From JAHRVQ01 sp051278195 (GTDB lineage: Bacteria; Pseudomonadota; Gammaproteobacteria; Pseudomonadales; Azotimanducaceae), in NCBI GenBank assembly GCA_051278195.1, contig JBNMQM010000006.1:1-64000 (forward strand): a stretch of 64,000 bases of DNA. The letters run 5' to 3'. The notes under the pieces are model-generated. The model did not search any database. It worked only from the letters and a program-made list of their open reading frames with translations, and was not told the DNA's origin. Below, in pieces: positions 35,653 through 44,067 of the stretch; position 1 is the first letter of the stretch, and every line of letters starts with the position of its first letter. A program made the position numbers and the translations under genes.

Positions 35653-36210
35653 TCAAATCTGCATCAAATCAGTCTCTTTCGATTGAAGCAAATCGTCAAC
35701 TTCTTTGATTTTCGCATCGGTGAGCTTTTGAATCGTATCTTCACCACGCCGTGAGTCGTCTTCGGTGATGTCCTTGTCTTTCAGCAGCTCTTTCATCATG
35801 GAATTGGCGTCGCGGCGAATATTACGAATCGCCACCCGGGCATTTTCTGCATCGGCTTTAGCAATTTTGGTGAGGTCGCGGCGATTTTCTTCCGTCAATG
35901 GCGGCATCGGCAGGCGAATCTTGTCGCCGCTGGTCGCTGGGTTCAGACCGAGATCAGACTTAAGAATTGCTTTTTCGACCACAGGTACCATTGGTTTTTC
36001 CCAGGGTGATACCGCTAGGGTGCGATTGTCTTCCACCGAAATGTTCGCGACTTGATTGAGCGGCGTAGGCGTGCCGTAGTAGTCAACCATGATGCTATCT
36101 AGAATACCGGGATGAGCTCGACCTGTGCGAATCTTCGCAAAGGCAGCACTCAACGCCGAGATTGATTTAGTCATACGGTCATCGGCGTCTTTTCGAATAT
36201 CATCCAGCAT
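35653..36210 (-). CDS. frr: Ribosome recycling factor
   Basis: RRF with EF-G splits post-termination ribosomes. The 185-residue protein is of normal length, with LSAAFAKIRTGRAHPGILDSI near the N-terminus, VDYYGTPTPLNQVANISVED, and the C-terminal helix with ARVAIRNIRRDANSMMKELLKD. It ends in ETDLMQI, matching the family end. Confidence 0.98.
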   Translation of the reverse strand: MLDDIRKDADDRMTKSISALSAAFAKIRTGRAHPGILDSIMVDYYGTPTPLNQVANISVEDNRTLAVSPWEKPMVPVVEKAILKSDLGLNPATSGDKIRLPMPPLTEENRRDLTKIAKADAENARVAIRNIRRDANSMMKELLKDKDITEDDSRRGEDTIQKLTDAKIKEVDDLLQSKETDLMQI

Positions 36211-36280
36211 TGGTCTCCCCTTATAGCTCTCGTTAACTCAGCCGTTCTCTCTGCTCTTTTACAAAGACAGTGAGCAGGCC

Positions 36281-37003
36281 CTACTTGGTCACTAGCGTGC
36301 CTTCGTTTTCATCTACAATTGCGTTCCGAAGCGTACCAGAAGTCTCCATATTAAAGACTCGGAGCGGCATGTCGTGATCCCGCGCCAGTAAAATGGCCGT
36401 CAGATCCATAACAGCAAGTTGACGTTCCAACACTTCATCGTAAGTGAGGTGATCGAATTTGGTCGCAGTTGGATCAATATTCGGATCAGCTGAATAGATG
36501 CCATCGACCTTGGTCCCTTTCAGGACGATATCGGCATCGATCTCGATACCGCGCAAGCAAGCAGCTGAGTCCGTTGTAAAAAATGGATTACCGGTTCCGG
36601 CGGAAAAAATCACGACGTTACCTTTTTCGAGGTGACGAATAGCAAGACGACGATCATAGTGCTCAACGACACCGCTCATCGGTATTGCAGACATGACGAC
36701 CGTTCGGATACGTGCACGCTCAAGCGCGTCTCGCATGGCCAACGCATTCATCACCGTGGCCAACATACCCATGTGATCACCCGTGACCCGATCCAATCCA
36801 GCAGCACTAAGCGCGGCACCACGAAACAAATTACCACCGCCGATCACCAGGCCAATTTGGACACCGATTCCAACTAACTGGCCAATCTCTAGCGCCATTC
36901 GGTCTAGAACTTTTGGATCGATGCCAATGCCGTTCTGACCCAGCGCTTCGCCGCTTAATTTGAGCAGGATTCTTTGGTACTTTGGTGTGGCTTTATTCGC
37001 CAT
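36281..37003 (-). CDS. pyrH: UMP kinase
   Basis: PyrH phosphorylates UMP to UDP. The 240-residue protein has KYQRILLKLSGEALGQNGIGID at the start, IGLVIGGGNLFRGAALSAAG, DHMGMLATVMNALAMRDALE, AGTGNPFFTTDSAACLRGIEI and the C-terminal MPLRVFNMETSGTLRNAIV. It belongs to the amino acid kinase fold specific to bacteria. It lies between tsf and frr, the standard order. Confidence 0.98.
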   Translation of the reverse strand: MANKATPKYQRILLKLSGEALGQNGIGIDPKVLDRMALEIGQLVGIGVQIGLVIGGGNLFRGAALSAAGLDRVTGDHMGMLATVMNALAMRDALERARIRTVVMSAIPMSGVVEHYDRRLAIRHLEKGNVVIFSAGTGNPFFTTDSAACLRGIEIDADIVLKGTKVDGIYSADPNIDPTATKFDHLTYDEVLERQLAVMDLTAILLARDHDMPLRVFNMETSGTLRNAIVDENEGTLVTK

Positions 37004-37121
37004 TAATCATGAAGCCTTTAGGGTCATTTTATTAAATCAGTGACTAAGAAACCTCTGACTAACCTCTATGCCCGCGGCGAACAAATAGCAGCGGACTAGA
37101 GGCTAGTGATCAAAATTCCCG

Positions 37122-37979
37122 TTAAGTATCACCGCTTATTTGCTTCTTCACTTCTTCGGCAAAGTCGACTTCTTCTACTTCGATGCCTTCACCCACTTCG
37201 AATCGAACAAAATCGACAACTTTGGCACCTGCTTTCTTCAACAGCGCGCCCACTTTAGTGTCTGGATCTTTTACAAAAGCTTGTTCGACAAGGCTGACCT
37301 CAGCGAGAAATTTGCGAATTCGACCTTGAACCATCTTCTCAACAATTTCAGGTGGCTTACCACTTTCGGCAGCCTGGGCAGTATAGATGTCTTTCTCTTT
37401 CGCAATGACGTCAGGTGAGACATCTTCGCCGCTTATAACCTGAGGATTGACCGCTGCAATATGCATCGCAATGTCTCGCCCAAGCTCTTCATCACCACCT
37501 TCCAGCTTGACTAGAACGCCAATTTTACCTGTGGTGTGTACATAACAAGCAACCGTGCCTTCAAAGACGGCGGCGCGACGAACAGATACATTTTCGCCAA
37601 TTTTTTGCACTAATGCTTCGCGAGTGGCTTCAATACCTGTCGCCATTAGAGCCTCGATATCGGTCTCTTTGCTATCGAATACAGCATTCGTCACCGTTTC
37701 AACAAAACCTAAAAAGTTTGGCTCGCGACCAGCGAAGTCAGTTTCGCAGTTGATCTCGACCATAGCGGCAACGCCGCCCTCAATCTTAGTGCCTACGAGG
37801 CCATCGGCAGCTGTACGACCAGCCTTTTTCGCCGCTTTCATACCGCTAGACTTACGCATGTTTTCGATCGCTAACTCTGCATCGCCATTCGCCTCGACGA
37901 GGGCTTTCTTACAATCCATCATGCCAAGACCGGTGCGTTCCCGCAGGTCCTTAACCATTGCTGCTGTGATATCAGCCAT
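37122..37979 (-). CDS. tsf: Elongation factor Ts
   Basis: EF-Ts exchanges GDP for GTP on EF-Tu. The 285-residue protein has the N-terminal UBA-like domain with the motif VKDLRERTGLGMMDCKKALVEANGD (seen in pieces), the TDFVA-related region INCETDFAGREPNF and the family C-terminus. GAGGAAAT lies just before the ATG. It is downstream of rpsB, from which it is separated by three hairpins that include an intrinsic-terminator-like structure. Confidence 0.98.
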   Translation of the reverse strand: MADITAAMVKDLRERTGLGMMDCKKALVEANGDAELAIENMRKSSGMKAAKKAGRTAADGLVGTKIEGGVAAMVEINCETDFAGREPNFLGFVETVTNAVFDSKETDIEALMATGIEATREALVQKIGENVSVRRAAVFEGTVACYVHTTGKIGVLVKLEGGDEELGRDIAMHIAAVNPQVISGEDVSPDVIAKEKDIYTAQAAESGKPPEIVEKMVQGRIRKFLAEVSLVEQAFVKDPDTKVGALLKKAGAKVVDFVRFEVGEGIEVEEVDFAEEVKKQISGDT

Positions 37980-37993
37980 AATATTTCCTCACA

Positions 37994-38021
37994 TAAAAAA
38001 TGGGGACTCTACAAAGTCCCC
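37994..38021 (-). terminator. Intrinsic-terminator-like hairpin between rpsB and tsf
   Basis: Read on the minus strand, GGGGACT and AGTCCCC (38021-38015 and 38008-38002) pair with a six-base loop and are followed by ATTTTTTATG, a run of six T. This is a standard intrinsic terminator form, placed only about 15-20 bases before the tsf start, so it may attenuate rather than stop read-through. Confidence 0.7.
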
Positions 38022-38056
38022 CGGATATTCAGAATATCCGGCGATATGAAATCGCC
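38021..38056 (-). promoter_or_regulatory. Two further hairpins in the rpsB-tsf spacer
   Basis: CCGGATATTC (38021-38030) is perfectly inverted at 38032-38041, and GGCGAT (38040-38045) at 38051-38056. With the terminator hairpin next to them, they form a row of three compact stems; the middle stem shares its edge base(s) with both neighbours, so the stems may compete. RNase processing sites or attenuation are possible roles. Confidence 0.6.
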
Positions 38057-38070
38057 GGTCACGCAACTTT

Positions 38071-39012
38071 CTAGTCGTCTGCTTTCTTAGGAGCTTCAGC
38101 GGCGGCAACAGGAGCTTCAGCCTTTGCAACAGGAGCTTCAGCCTTTGCAACAGGAGCTTCAGCAGCAGGAGCTTCTACGGCTGGAGCCTCAGCGGCAGCA
38201 ACAGCAGCCTCAGCGGCGGCAACAACTGGCGCGGCAGTCTCGGCAACGACTTCAGTCGCTGCTGCTTCAGCTGCAGCTTCTTCGCCCTCGGCGACTTCGA
38301 CAAACTCGCTAACAGCTGGCAAGCCCTGCAGTTCAGCATTTCCTTCAATCGCGGCGTCCGCAATCGCGGCAACAAATATCCGAATTGATCGGATCGCATC
38401 GTCATTACCCGGAATAACGAAATCAACGCCACTTGGATCACTGTTGGTATCGACGATACCGACAACAGGAATGCCGAGCTTGTTCGCTTCGGTAATTGCG
38501 ATACGTTCATGATCTACATCGACCACAAACAATACATCAGGCAAGCCGCCCATTTCCTTGATACCACCAAGGCTTCTTTCGTGCTTGTCGAGATCGCGCT
38601 GGCGAGACAAGGCTTCTTTTTTGGTCAACTTATCGAAGGTGCCGTCCTGCATCTGTGATTCTAGATCACGGAGGCTGCGGATTGACTGACGAATGGTCTT
38701 GTAATTGGTGAGCATTCCACCCAACCAACGCTTATCAACGTAAGGCATGCTGCAACGAGTTGCTTCTTCCTTAATGACCTTACCAGCACTACGCTTGGTG
38801 CCGACAAACAAGACTTTATTCTTACGGGCTGAGGTCTTACGAACAAAATCACACGCTTCGTTAAGCGCAGGAACCGTTTGTTCCAGATTGATGATATGAA
38901 TATTGTTGCGGGCGCCAAAAATGAAATTACTCATTTTAGGGTTCCAGTATCTGGTCTGATGACCGAAGTGAGCACCCGCTTCTAGCAAGGCGCGCATGGA
39001 TACGTTAGGCAT
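38071..39012 (-). CDS. rpsB: 30S ribosomal protein S2 with long Ala/Glu/Pro-rich tail
   Basis: S2 binds the 30S subunit and holds S1. The first about 235 residues are a normal S2: MRALLEAGAHFGHQTRYWNPKM (in pieces), NIHIINLEQTVPALNEA, RWLGGMLTNYKTIRQSI, DVLFVVDVDHERIAITEA and VGIVDTNSDPSGVDFVIPGNDDAIRSI. It then continues for about 75 residues of Ala, Glu, Pro, Val and Lys, with the unit AEAPVAK repeated. Usual length is about 240-250, so the tail is unusual but in frame and ends with a normal stop. It is part of the S2-EF-Ts operon under a probable stringent promoter at 39173-39201. Confidence 0.97.
   Translation of the reverse strand: MPNVSMRALLEAGAHFGHQTRYWNPKMSNFIFGARNNIHIINLEQTVPALNEACDFVRKTSARKNKVLFVGTKRSAGKVIKEEATRCSMPYVDKRWLGGMLTNYKTIRQSIRSLRDLESQMQDGTFDKLTKKEALSRQRDLDKHERSLGGIKEMGGLPDVLFVVDVDHERIAITEANKLGIPVVGIVDTNSDPSGVDFVIPGNDDAIRSIRIFVAAIADAAIEGNAELQGLPAVSEFVEVAEGEEAAAEAAATEVVAETAAPVVAAAEAAVAAAEAPAVEAPAAEAPVAKAEAPVAKAEAPVAAAEAPKKADD
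38110..38166. repeat. Tandem array, 21-bp unit within the 3' end of rpsB
   Basis: The unit AGGAGCTTCAGCCTTTGCAAC occurs at 38110-38130 and 38131-38151, followed by a partial third copy. On the minus strand it encodes repeated Ala-Glu-Ala-Pro-Val-Ala-Lys. The unit length keeps the reading frame. Confidence 0.9.
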
Positions 39013-39033
39013 AATAACTCCGAATTGTATATT

Positions 39034-39101
39034 GGGTTAGGCCTCCACATTCCCCATCATCTAACCTTCAGCTCGTCCCTTTTCGGGAGTTCGCCTTCGG
39101 C
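39034..39101 (-). promoter_or_regulatory. Structured leader of rpsB (possible S2 autoregulation)
   Basis: The rpsB 5' leader can form a long-range stem (GGTTAG at 39035-39040 with CTAACC at 39061-39066) and small hairpins TCCC/GGGA (39076-39088) and GCC/GGC with a three-base loop (39093-39101). In gammaproteobacteria the rpsB leader is a known target of S2 autoregulation; a match to that structure is likely by position but was not checked. Confidence 0.45.
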
Positions 39102-39172
39102 ACCCAGATAACGTGTCGAAATGTGTGAGTATTTTTAAGTGTGTATCCAGACACCGTGCCCGGACGGCGCGC

Positions 39173-39201
39173 TTTATATCATATCTAACGCAAAAACCCA
39201 A
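39173..39201 (-). promoter_or_regulatory. Sigma-70 promoter of rpsB-tsf
   Basis: On the minus strand TTGGGT (-35, 39201-39196) and TATAAA (-10, 39178-39173) are spaced by exactly 17 bases. The discriminator that follows is GCGCGCC, GC-rich as in stringently controlled ribosomal promoters. The promoter is about 160 bases from the rpsB ATG. Confidence 0.7.
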
Positions 39202-39221
39202 GGAATTTACGCTGTGCAAAT

Positions 39222-39251
39222 TTATTCAACGGGCGTTCAATCTGCTATAGT
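39222..39251 (+). promoter_or_regulatory. Probable promoter of map-glnD
   Basis: TATAGT at 39246-39251 is a good -10 element about 30 bases before the map ATG. The -35 is weaker (TTATTC at 39222-39227, 18-base spacing). It faces away from the rpsB promoter. Confidence 0.45.
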
Positions 39252-39284
39252 TGCGCCCCAAATTTCATAGGTCGAGCCACTTCT

Positions 39285-40067
39285 ATGGCTGTAGAGCTCA
39301 AGACACCAGATGCTATCGAAAAAATGCGTATTGTTGGCGCGCTGGCAGCACGCCAGCTAGAAATGATCGAAGCACACATTAAACCGGGCATAAGCACCGG
39401 CGAACTCAATCGTATCTGCCACGACTTTACGGTCAATGAGCAAGATGCGATACCGGCGCCACTCAACTATCGTGGATTTCCAAAATCCATCTGCACCAGT
39501 GTTAATCATGTGGTCTGTCATGGCATTCCTTCAGATGACAAAATTTTGAAGAATGGCGACATCATCAATGTCGACGTCACGCTGATTAAGGATGGCTTTC
39601 ACGGCGACACCAGCAAGACCTTCTTCGTTGGCGAGCCCGGAGTATTGGCAGAGCGACTGACGCGGATTTGTCAGGAATCATTGTACAAAGGGATCAAGCA
39701 GGTCAGACCCGGCAGTCATCTAGGGGATGTCGGTCATGTCATTCAACGTCACGCCGAAAAAAATCGATTTAGCATTGTTCGTGAATATTGCGGTCACGGC
39801 ATAGGTGAAATCTTTCACGATGAGCCGCAAGTCCTTCACTACGGCAAGCCTGGTACCGGCGTCGAACTCAAAGCCGGCATGACCTTCACCATCGAGCCAA
39901 TGCTCAATGCAGGAAAAGCAGCGGTCAAACTCCTGTCGGATGAATGGACCGTGGTCACCAAGGACCACAAGCTCACCGCACAGTGGGAACACACCGTGCT
40001 AGTCACCGAAACTGGATATGAAATTCTCACCCATCGTCAAGACGACACCATCGAGCGCATAGGCTAA
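39285..40067 (+). CDS. map: Methionine aminopeptidase, type I
   Basis: Map removes the initiator methionine from new proteins. The 260-residue protein has all five metal ligand regions: INVDVTLIKDGFHGDTSKTF (two Asp), the His in CGHGIGEIFHDEPQVLHYG, the Glu in FTIEPML and that in WEHTVLVTE. It is divergent from rpsB, as in many gammaproteobacteria, and is followed by glnD after two bases. Confidence 0.98.
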   Translation: MAVELKTPDAIEKMRIVGALAARQLEMIEAHIKPGISTGELNRICHDFTVNEQDAIPAPLNYRGFPKSICTSVNHVVCHGIPSDDKILKNGDIINVDVTLIKDGFHGDTSKTFFVGEPGVLAERLTRICQESLYKGIKQVRPGSHLGDVGHVIQRHAEKNRFSIVREYCGHGIGEIFHDEPQVLHYGKPGTGVELKAGMTFTIEPMLNAGKAAVKLLSDEWTVVTKDHKLTAQWEHTVLVTETGYEILTHRQDDTIERIG

Positions 40068-40069
40068 AA

Positions 40070-42793
40070 GTGGCAACCCTTCCAAGCAATTCTCTTCCAA
40101 GCCCTCCACTTCCAAGCCCTCCACTTCCAAGTAGGGCTGACCTGGAGCAAGAACTCAGCAACAGCAAGCGAGCGATTCCGGTACTCAAAAAAGCGCTAGC
40201 GCTCTGCCGTCAAAATCTTGAGGAACGTTTTCGCAGTGGCGATGACATTGAGTTGCTACTTCAGGGCCGAGCAAACTTTGTCGATATGGTTCTAAGTCTT
40301 GCCTGGGCGCGTTTTGACTGGAACGAAAATAAGGGTAAGTGGTGGAAGACCCGTATTTCATTGGTTGCCGTTGGCGGCTACGGCCGGGGCGAACTTCACC
40401 CTCACTCCGACATCGATCTGCTGATTTTACTGGAGCGTAATACGTACCAGAAGCATGCGTCTAACATTCAAAGTTTTCTCACATTATTATGGGATATTGG
40501 TCTCGAAGTCGGCCACAGTGTTCGCTCAATTACAGAGTGCAAAGCTCAGGCTCGGCTGGACGTTACCGTGGTCACGGCCATGATCGAAGGACGCACGATC
40601 GTCGGCGACGCCGAATTATTTGATCGCGTCAGCGACTTAATCGGACCCAATAAGATGTGGTCTAATCAGGCTTTTTATGAAGCCAAGATCACTGAACAAC
40701 AAAAACGCCATCGAAAGTTTGAACATATCGAATACAGCCTTGAGCCTAACGTTAAGACTTCACCCGGCGGTCTTAGAGATATTCATACGGTCATGTGGAT
40801 AGCAAACCGCAAGTTCGGCAAGGTCGATTTTGACTCGCTGGTAAACCTGAATTTTCTAACCCTCGAAGAACGCGACATTCTTCGCGCTGGCGAGAGACTG
40901 CTGTGGAAAATTCGTTACGGTCTGCATCTTATCAACGGCAAAGACGAGGATCGCCTACTGTTTGACTATCAGCGTAACCTAGCTGAAATGTTTGGCTATG
41001 AAGATGGCGACCAGTTGGCTGTTGAACAATTCATGAAGGACTACTACCGAACCGCCATGATCGTCAGCACGACCAGCGAATTGCTATTGCAACACTTTGA
41101 TGAAGAGATGATTCAGGGTAAGCAAAAAGCTCGGATTGAACCCATCAATGAACGTTTTCAACTTCGTAACAACTATATCGAAGTGCGAAATCCAGAGGTG
41201 TTCAACTCTTACCCGCCGGCTTTGATGGAAATATTTCTACACATCGGCTCTAACACCGACATTCAAGGTACACGTGCCGGGACTATTCGACTCATACGCC
41301 AAAGCTTGCATTTAATTAACGATGACTTCCGCAACAGCCCAGAAGTGACGGCAATGTTTATTGAGCTTTTGCGATCTTCCGAAGGACTCACCTCACAGCT
41401 ACGCCGCATGGTTCGCTACGGAATTCTGGGCGCTTATTTGCCTGAGTTTGGCCGTGTCATTGGCCAGATGCAGTTTGATTTATTTCACATTTACACCGTG
41501 GACGCTCACACCTTGCAAGTCGTGCGCAACATGCGCCGATTCAGATACCGAAACCAAGAGCAATTGTTTCCTATCGCTGCGCACATCTATCCTCGCTTAC
41601 CTAAAATTGAGCTGCTTTTTATCGCTGGCTTGTACCACGATATTGCCAAGGGCATGGGCGGTGACCACTCGGAGCTAGGCGTTGGAATCGCTCAGGATTT
41701 CTGCCAGCGTCACGGTCTGGGAGCCTTTGACACTAATTTGGTGGGTTGGCTGGTCCAACACCATCTCGTGATGTCGAGCACGGCGCAGCGTAAAGATATT
41801 ACTGACCCAGTCGTGATCAATGAATTTGCTCTGCTGGTGCAAGATCAGGTTCGCCTTGATTACCTTTATAGCCTTACGGTAGCTGATATTAACGCCACAA
41901 ACCCAACGTTATGGAATAGCTGGCGAGCCTCGCTGATGAACCAGCTATACAACGAGACCAAGAAAGTGCTTCGTCACGGTGTCGAGCTTAATGTCGACAA
42001 ATCTGACTACATAAACGAAACCCAGACCCACGCCATCGAGCGTTTGAATGAGTATGGATTGAACGAAGAAGATATTCTGGATATCTGGGGCGATGTCGAC
42101 GAGGGCTATTTTCTCAGAGAATCTGTCGCTGATATTGTTTGGCACACGACCGCAATCAACGATCACAATCTAGACAACGGTCCATTGATTTTGATCAGTG
42201 ACATGACCAGCAAACGGGAAAACGAAGGGGCCACCCAGATTTTCATCTACACCAAACGACGTGACTATATTTTCGCTTCCACCGTCACTGCCTTTGACCT
42301 ACTCGGGCTTGATGTTCTTGACGCGCGTATTGCACGCAGCAAAAGTTACGCCTTCGACACTTTTATTGTGCTGGAAGGAAACGGCAAGCCGGTGGGTCCT
42401 TTAAAAAACCGCCAAGAACAAATTCGTAAACTCGTCACGAAGCACCTAGCACAAGACGAAGCGTCAAAGCCGAAAGCCATCGAGCGCACGCCAAGATTAC
42501 TTAAACCTTTCGCTTTTAAGACTGAGGTACACACCAGTACAGACTCGGTTAAAGAGCTAACGGTTTTGGAAGTACAAACTCCGGATCGGCCAGGATTATT
42601 GTCCATTGTGGCCAATATCTTCGTCGAACTGGAGATTCACCTCCACAGCGCAAAAATCACGACTCTGGGTGAACGTGTCGAAGACGTTTTTTACGTCGCC
42701 GATTCGAACGGCCAACCTTTGAAAGACACCGAGGCCCTTACCCAACGAATTAGCCAAGAACTGGACCAACATATACAGCGAGAGAAGGCATAA
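40070..42793 (+). CDS. glnD: PII uridylyltransferase / uridylyl-removing enzyme GlnD
   Basis: GlnD senses glutamine and modifies or demodifies PII proteins, which control nitrogen assimilation. The 907-residue protein has a nucleotidyltransferase domain with GGYGRGELHPHSDIDLLILLE near residue 105, the conserved region SPGGLRDIHTVMWI, an HD domain (LYHDIAKGMGGDHSELG, near residue 520) for uridylyl removal and two C-terminal ACT domains (the last with VQTPDRPGLLSIVANIF). It begins at a GTG just after the map stop, and its first 20 residues are Pro/Ser/Leu-rich, encoded by a 15-bp tandem array. Confidence 0.96.
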   Translation: MATLPSNSLPSPPLPSPPLPSRADLEQELSNSKRAIPVLKKALALCRQNLEERFRSGDDIELLLQGRANFVDMVLSLAWARFDWNENKGKWWKTRISLVAVGGYGRGELHPHSDIDLLILLERNTYQKHASNIQSFLTLLWDIGLEVGHSVRSITECKAQARLDVTVVTAMIEGRTIVGDAELFDRVSDLIGPNKMWSNQAFYEAKITEQQKRHRKFEHIEYSLEPNVKTSPGGLRDIHTVMWIANRKFGKVDFDSLVNLNFLTLEERDILRAGERLLWKIRYGLHLINGKDEDRLLFDYQRNLAEMFGYEDGDQLAVEQFMKDYYRTAMIVSTTSELLLQHFDEEMIQGKQKARIEPINERFQLRNNYIEVRNPEVFNSYPPALMEIFLHIGSNTDIQGTRAGTIRLIRQSLHLINDDFRNSPEVTAMFIELLRSSEGLTSQLRRMVRYGILGAYLPEFGRVIGQMQFDLFHIYTVDAHTLQVVRNMRRFRYRNQEQLFPIAAHIYPRLPKIELLFIAGLYHDIAKGMGGDHSELGVGIAQDFCQRHGLGAFDTNLVGWLVQHHLVMSSTAQRKDITDPVVINEFALLVQDQVRLDYLYSLTVADINATNPTLWNSWRASLMNQLYNETKKVLRHGVELNVDKSDYINETQTHAIERLNEYGLNEEDILDIWGDVDEGYFLRESVADIVWHTTAINDHNLDNGPLILISDMTSKRENEGATQIFIYTKRRDYIFASTVTAFDLLGLDVLDARIARSKSYAFDTFIVLEGNGKPVGPLKNRQEQIRKLVTKHLAQDEASKPKAIERTPRLLKPFAFKTEVHTSTDSVKELTVLEVQTPDRPGLLSIVANIFVELEIHLHSAKITTLGERVEDVFYVADSNGQPLKDTEALTQRISQELDQHIQREKA
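40081..40131. repeat. Tandem array, 15-bp unit TCCAAGCCCTCCACT, in the 5' end of glnD
   Basis: Units at 40096-40110 and 40111-40125 are identical; that at 40081 is a diverged copy and another partial copy follows at 40126. They encode the repeat PLPSP at the GlnD N-terminus. The unit keeps the reading frame. Confidence 0.92.
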
Positions 42794-44004
42794 TGAGTAA
42801 TCGACGCCTCGATCAACTGCATCCCTATCCCTTCGAGCAGCTCAACCAGTTACTCGCTGGTGTCACGCCGGCCGATCTGCCATTTATCTCACTGGCACTC
42901 GGTGAGCCCAAACATGAAACCGCAAATTTTCTAATCGAAAGTTACCGTGACACTGATCTCATCAAGCGAGGCTTCGGCGCTTATCCGCCAACCAAAGGTC
43001 TGCCGGAGTTGCGCGAATCAATAGCGGCATTCATTACCCAGCGATTCAACTTACCATCGGCGCTCAACCCAGACGCACAGGTGCTTCCTGTGAACGGCAG
43101 CAGAGAGGGTTTATTTGCCCTGGCGCAAGCATTGGTTGACCCCGAAGACCCAGGCACTACTATCATGCCTAACCCTTTCTATCAGATTTACGAAGGGGCT
43201 GCTCTGATTGCGGGCAGCGAACCTTATTACATGCCGTGCACCCCAGAGAACAATTTTTTACCGGACTTAAGCGCTATCCCTGCTGAGGTTCTGCAGAAGT
43301 GTCAGCTGATGTATCTCTGTTCACCGGGTAATCCAAGTGGCGCGGTAATGACAATCGAGCAATTACAATACGCCATCGCGCTCGCGACAGAATACGACTT
43401 TGTTTTGGCCTCCGACGAATGTTATTCCGAGATATATGCTGACGAAGACGCGCCACCTCCGGGGCTTTTGGATGCTGCCGCGCAGATGGGCCATTCAGAC
43501 TTTCGTAACTGCATCATCTTTAATAGCCTATCCAAGCGATCGAATTTACCGGGTCTACGTTCTGGCTATGTTGCTGGAGATGCAAATCTCATTCGCCAGT
43601 TTTTGCTTTATCGTACTTATCACGGTTCCGCGATGTCGGTGCACAACCAGCTGCTCAGCACACTCGCTTGGCAAGATGAAGACCATGTAGTTCTAAACCG
43701 AACCCTTTATCGTGAGAAATATCAGGCTATCGGCCGCATTTTGGAGAATGTCTGGCCGATGTCGCAACCTACCGCGAGCTTTTATTTGTGGCCAGCGACA
43801 CCGGATATGGATGACACAACGTTCGCCAAACGCTTGATTGAGACGACCAATATCAAAGTCCTGCCCGGCAGTTACTTATCGCGAGAAATAGCCGGTGTTA
43901 ATCCCGGCGAGAACCGAGTCCGCATGGCTCTGGTCGCAACGGTAAACGAATGCGTCGAGGCTGCCGAAAGAATTCGCAACTTCATGCAACGAGGCGGGCT
44001 GTAA
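42793..44004 (+). CDS. dapC: Succinyldiaminopimelate transaminase
   Basis: DapC makes N-succinyl-diaminopimelate from the keto precursor in the lysine/peptidoglycan pathway. The 403-residue PLP enzyme of the aspartate aminotransferase fold has LHPYPFEQLNQLLAG at the start, VNGSREGLFALAQAL, CSPGNPSGAVM, the PLP lysine in SLSKRSNLPGLRSGY and the substrate arginine region GENRVRMALVA. The ATG overlaps the glnD stop by one base. dapD and dapE downstream support the assignment. Confidence 0.95.
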   Translation: MSNRRLDQLHPYPFEQLNQLLAGVTPADLPFISLALGEPKHETANFLIESYRDTDLIKRGFGAYPPTKGLPELRESIAAFITQRFNLPSALNPDAQVLPVNGSREGLFALAQALVDPEDPGTTIMPNPFYQIYEGAALIAGSEPYYMPCTPENNFLPDLSAIPAEVLQKCQLMYLCSPGNPSGAVMTIEQLQYAIALATEYDFVLASDECYSEIYADEDAPPPGLLDAAAQMGHSDFRNCIIFNSLSKRSNLPGLRSGYVAGDANLIRQFLLYRTYHGSAMSVHNQLLSTLAWQDEDHVVLNRTLYREKYQAIGRILENVWPMSQPTASFYLWPATPDMDDTTFAKRLIETTNIKVLPGSYLSREIAGVNPGENRVRMALVATVNECVEAAERIRNFMQRGGL

Positions 44005-44067
44005 TCCACTGCCAAAGCAGTCATAATGCAAGGCTTGAAATCCTAATTACTCCAAACGGTCGTCAAC

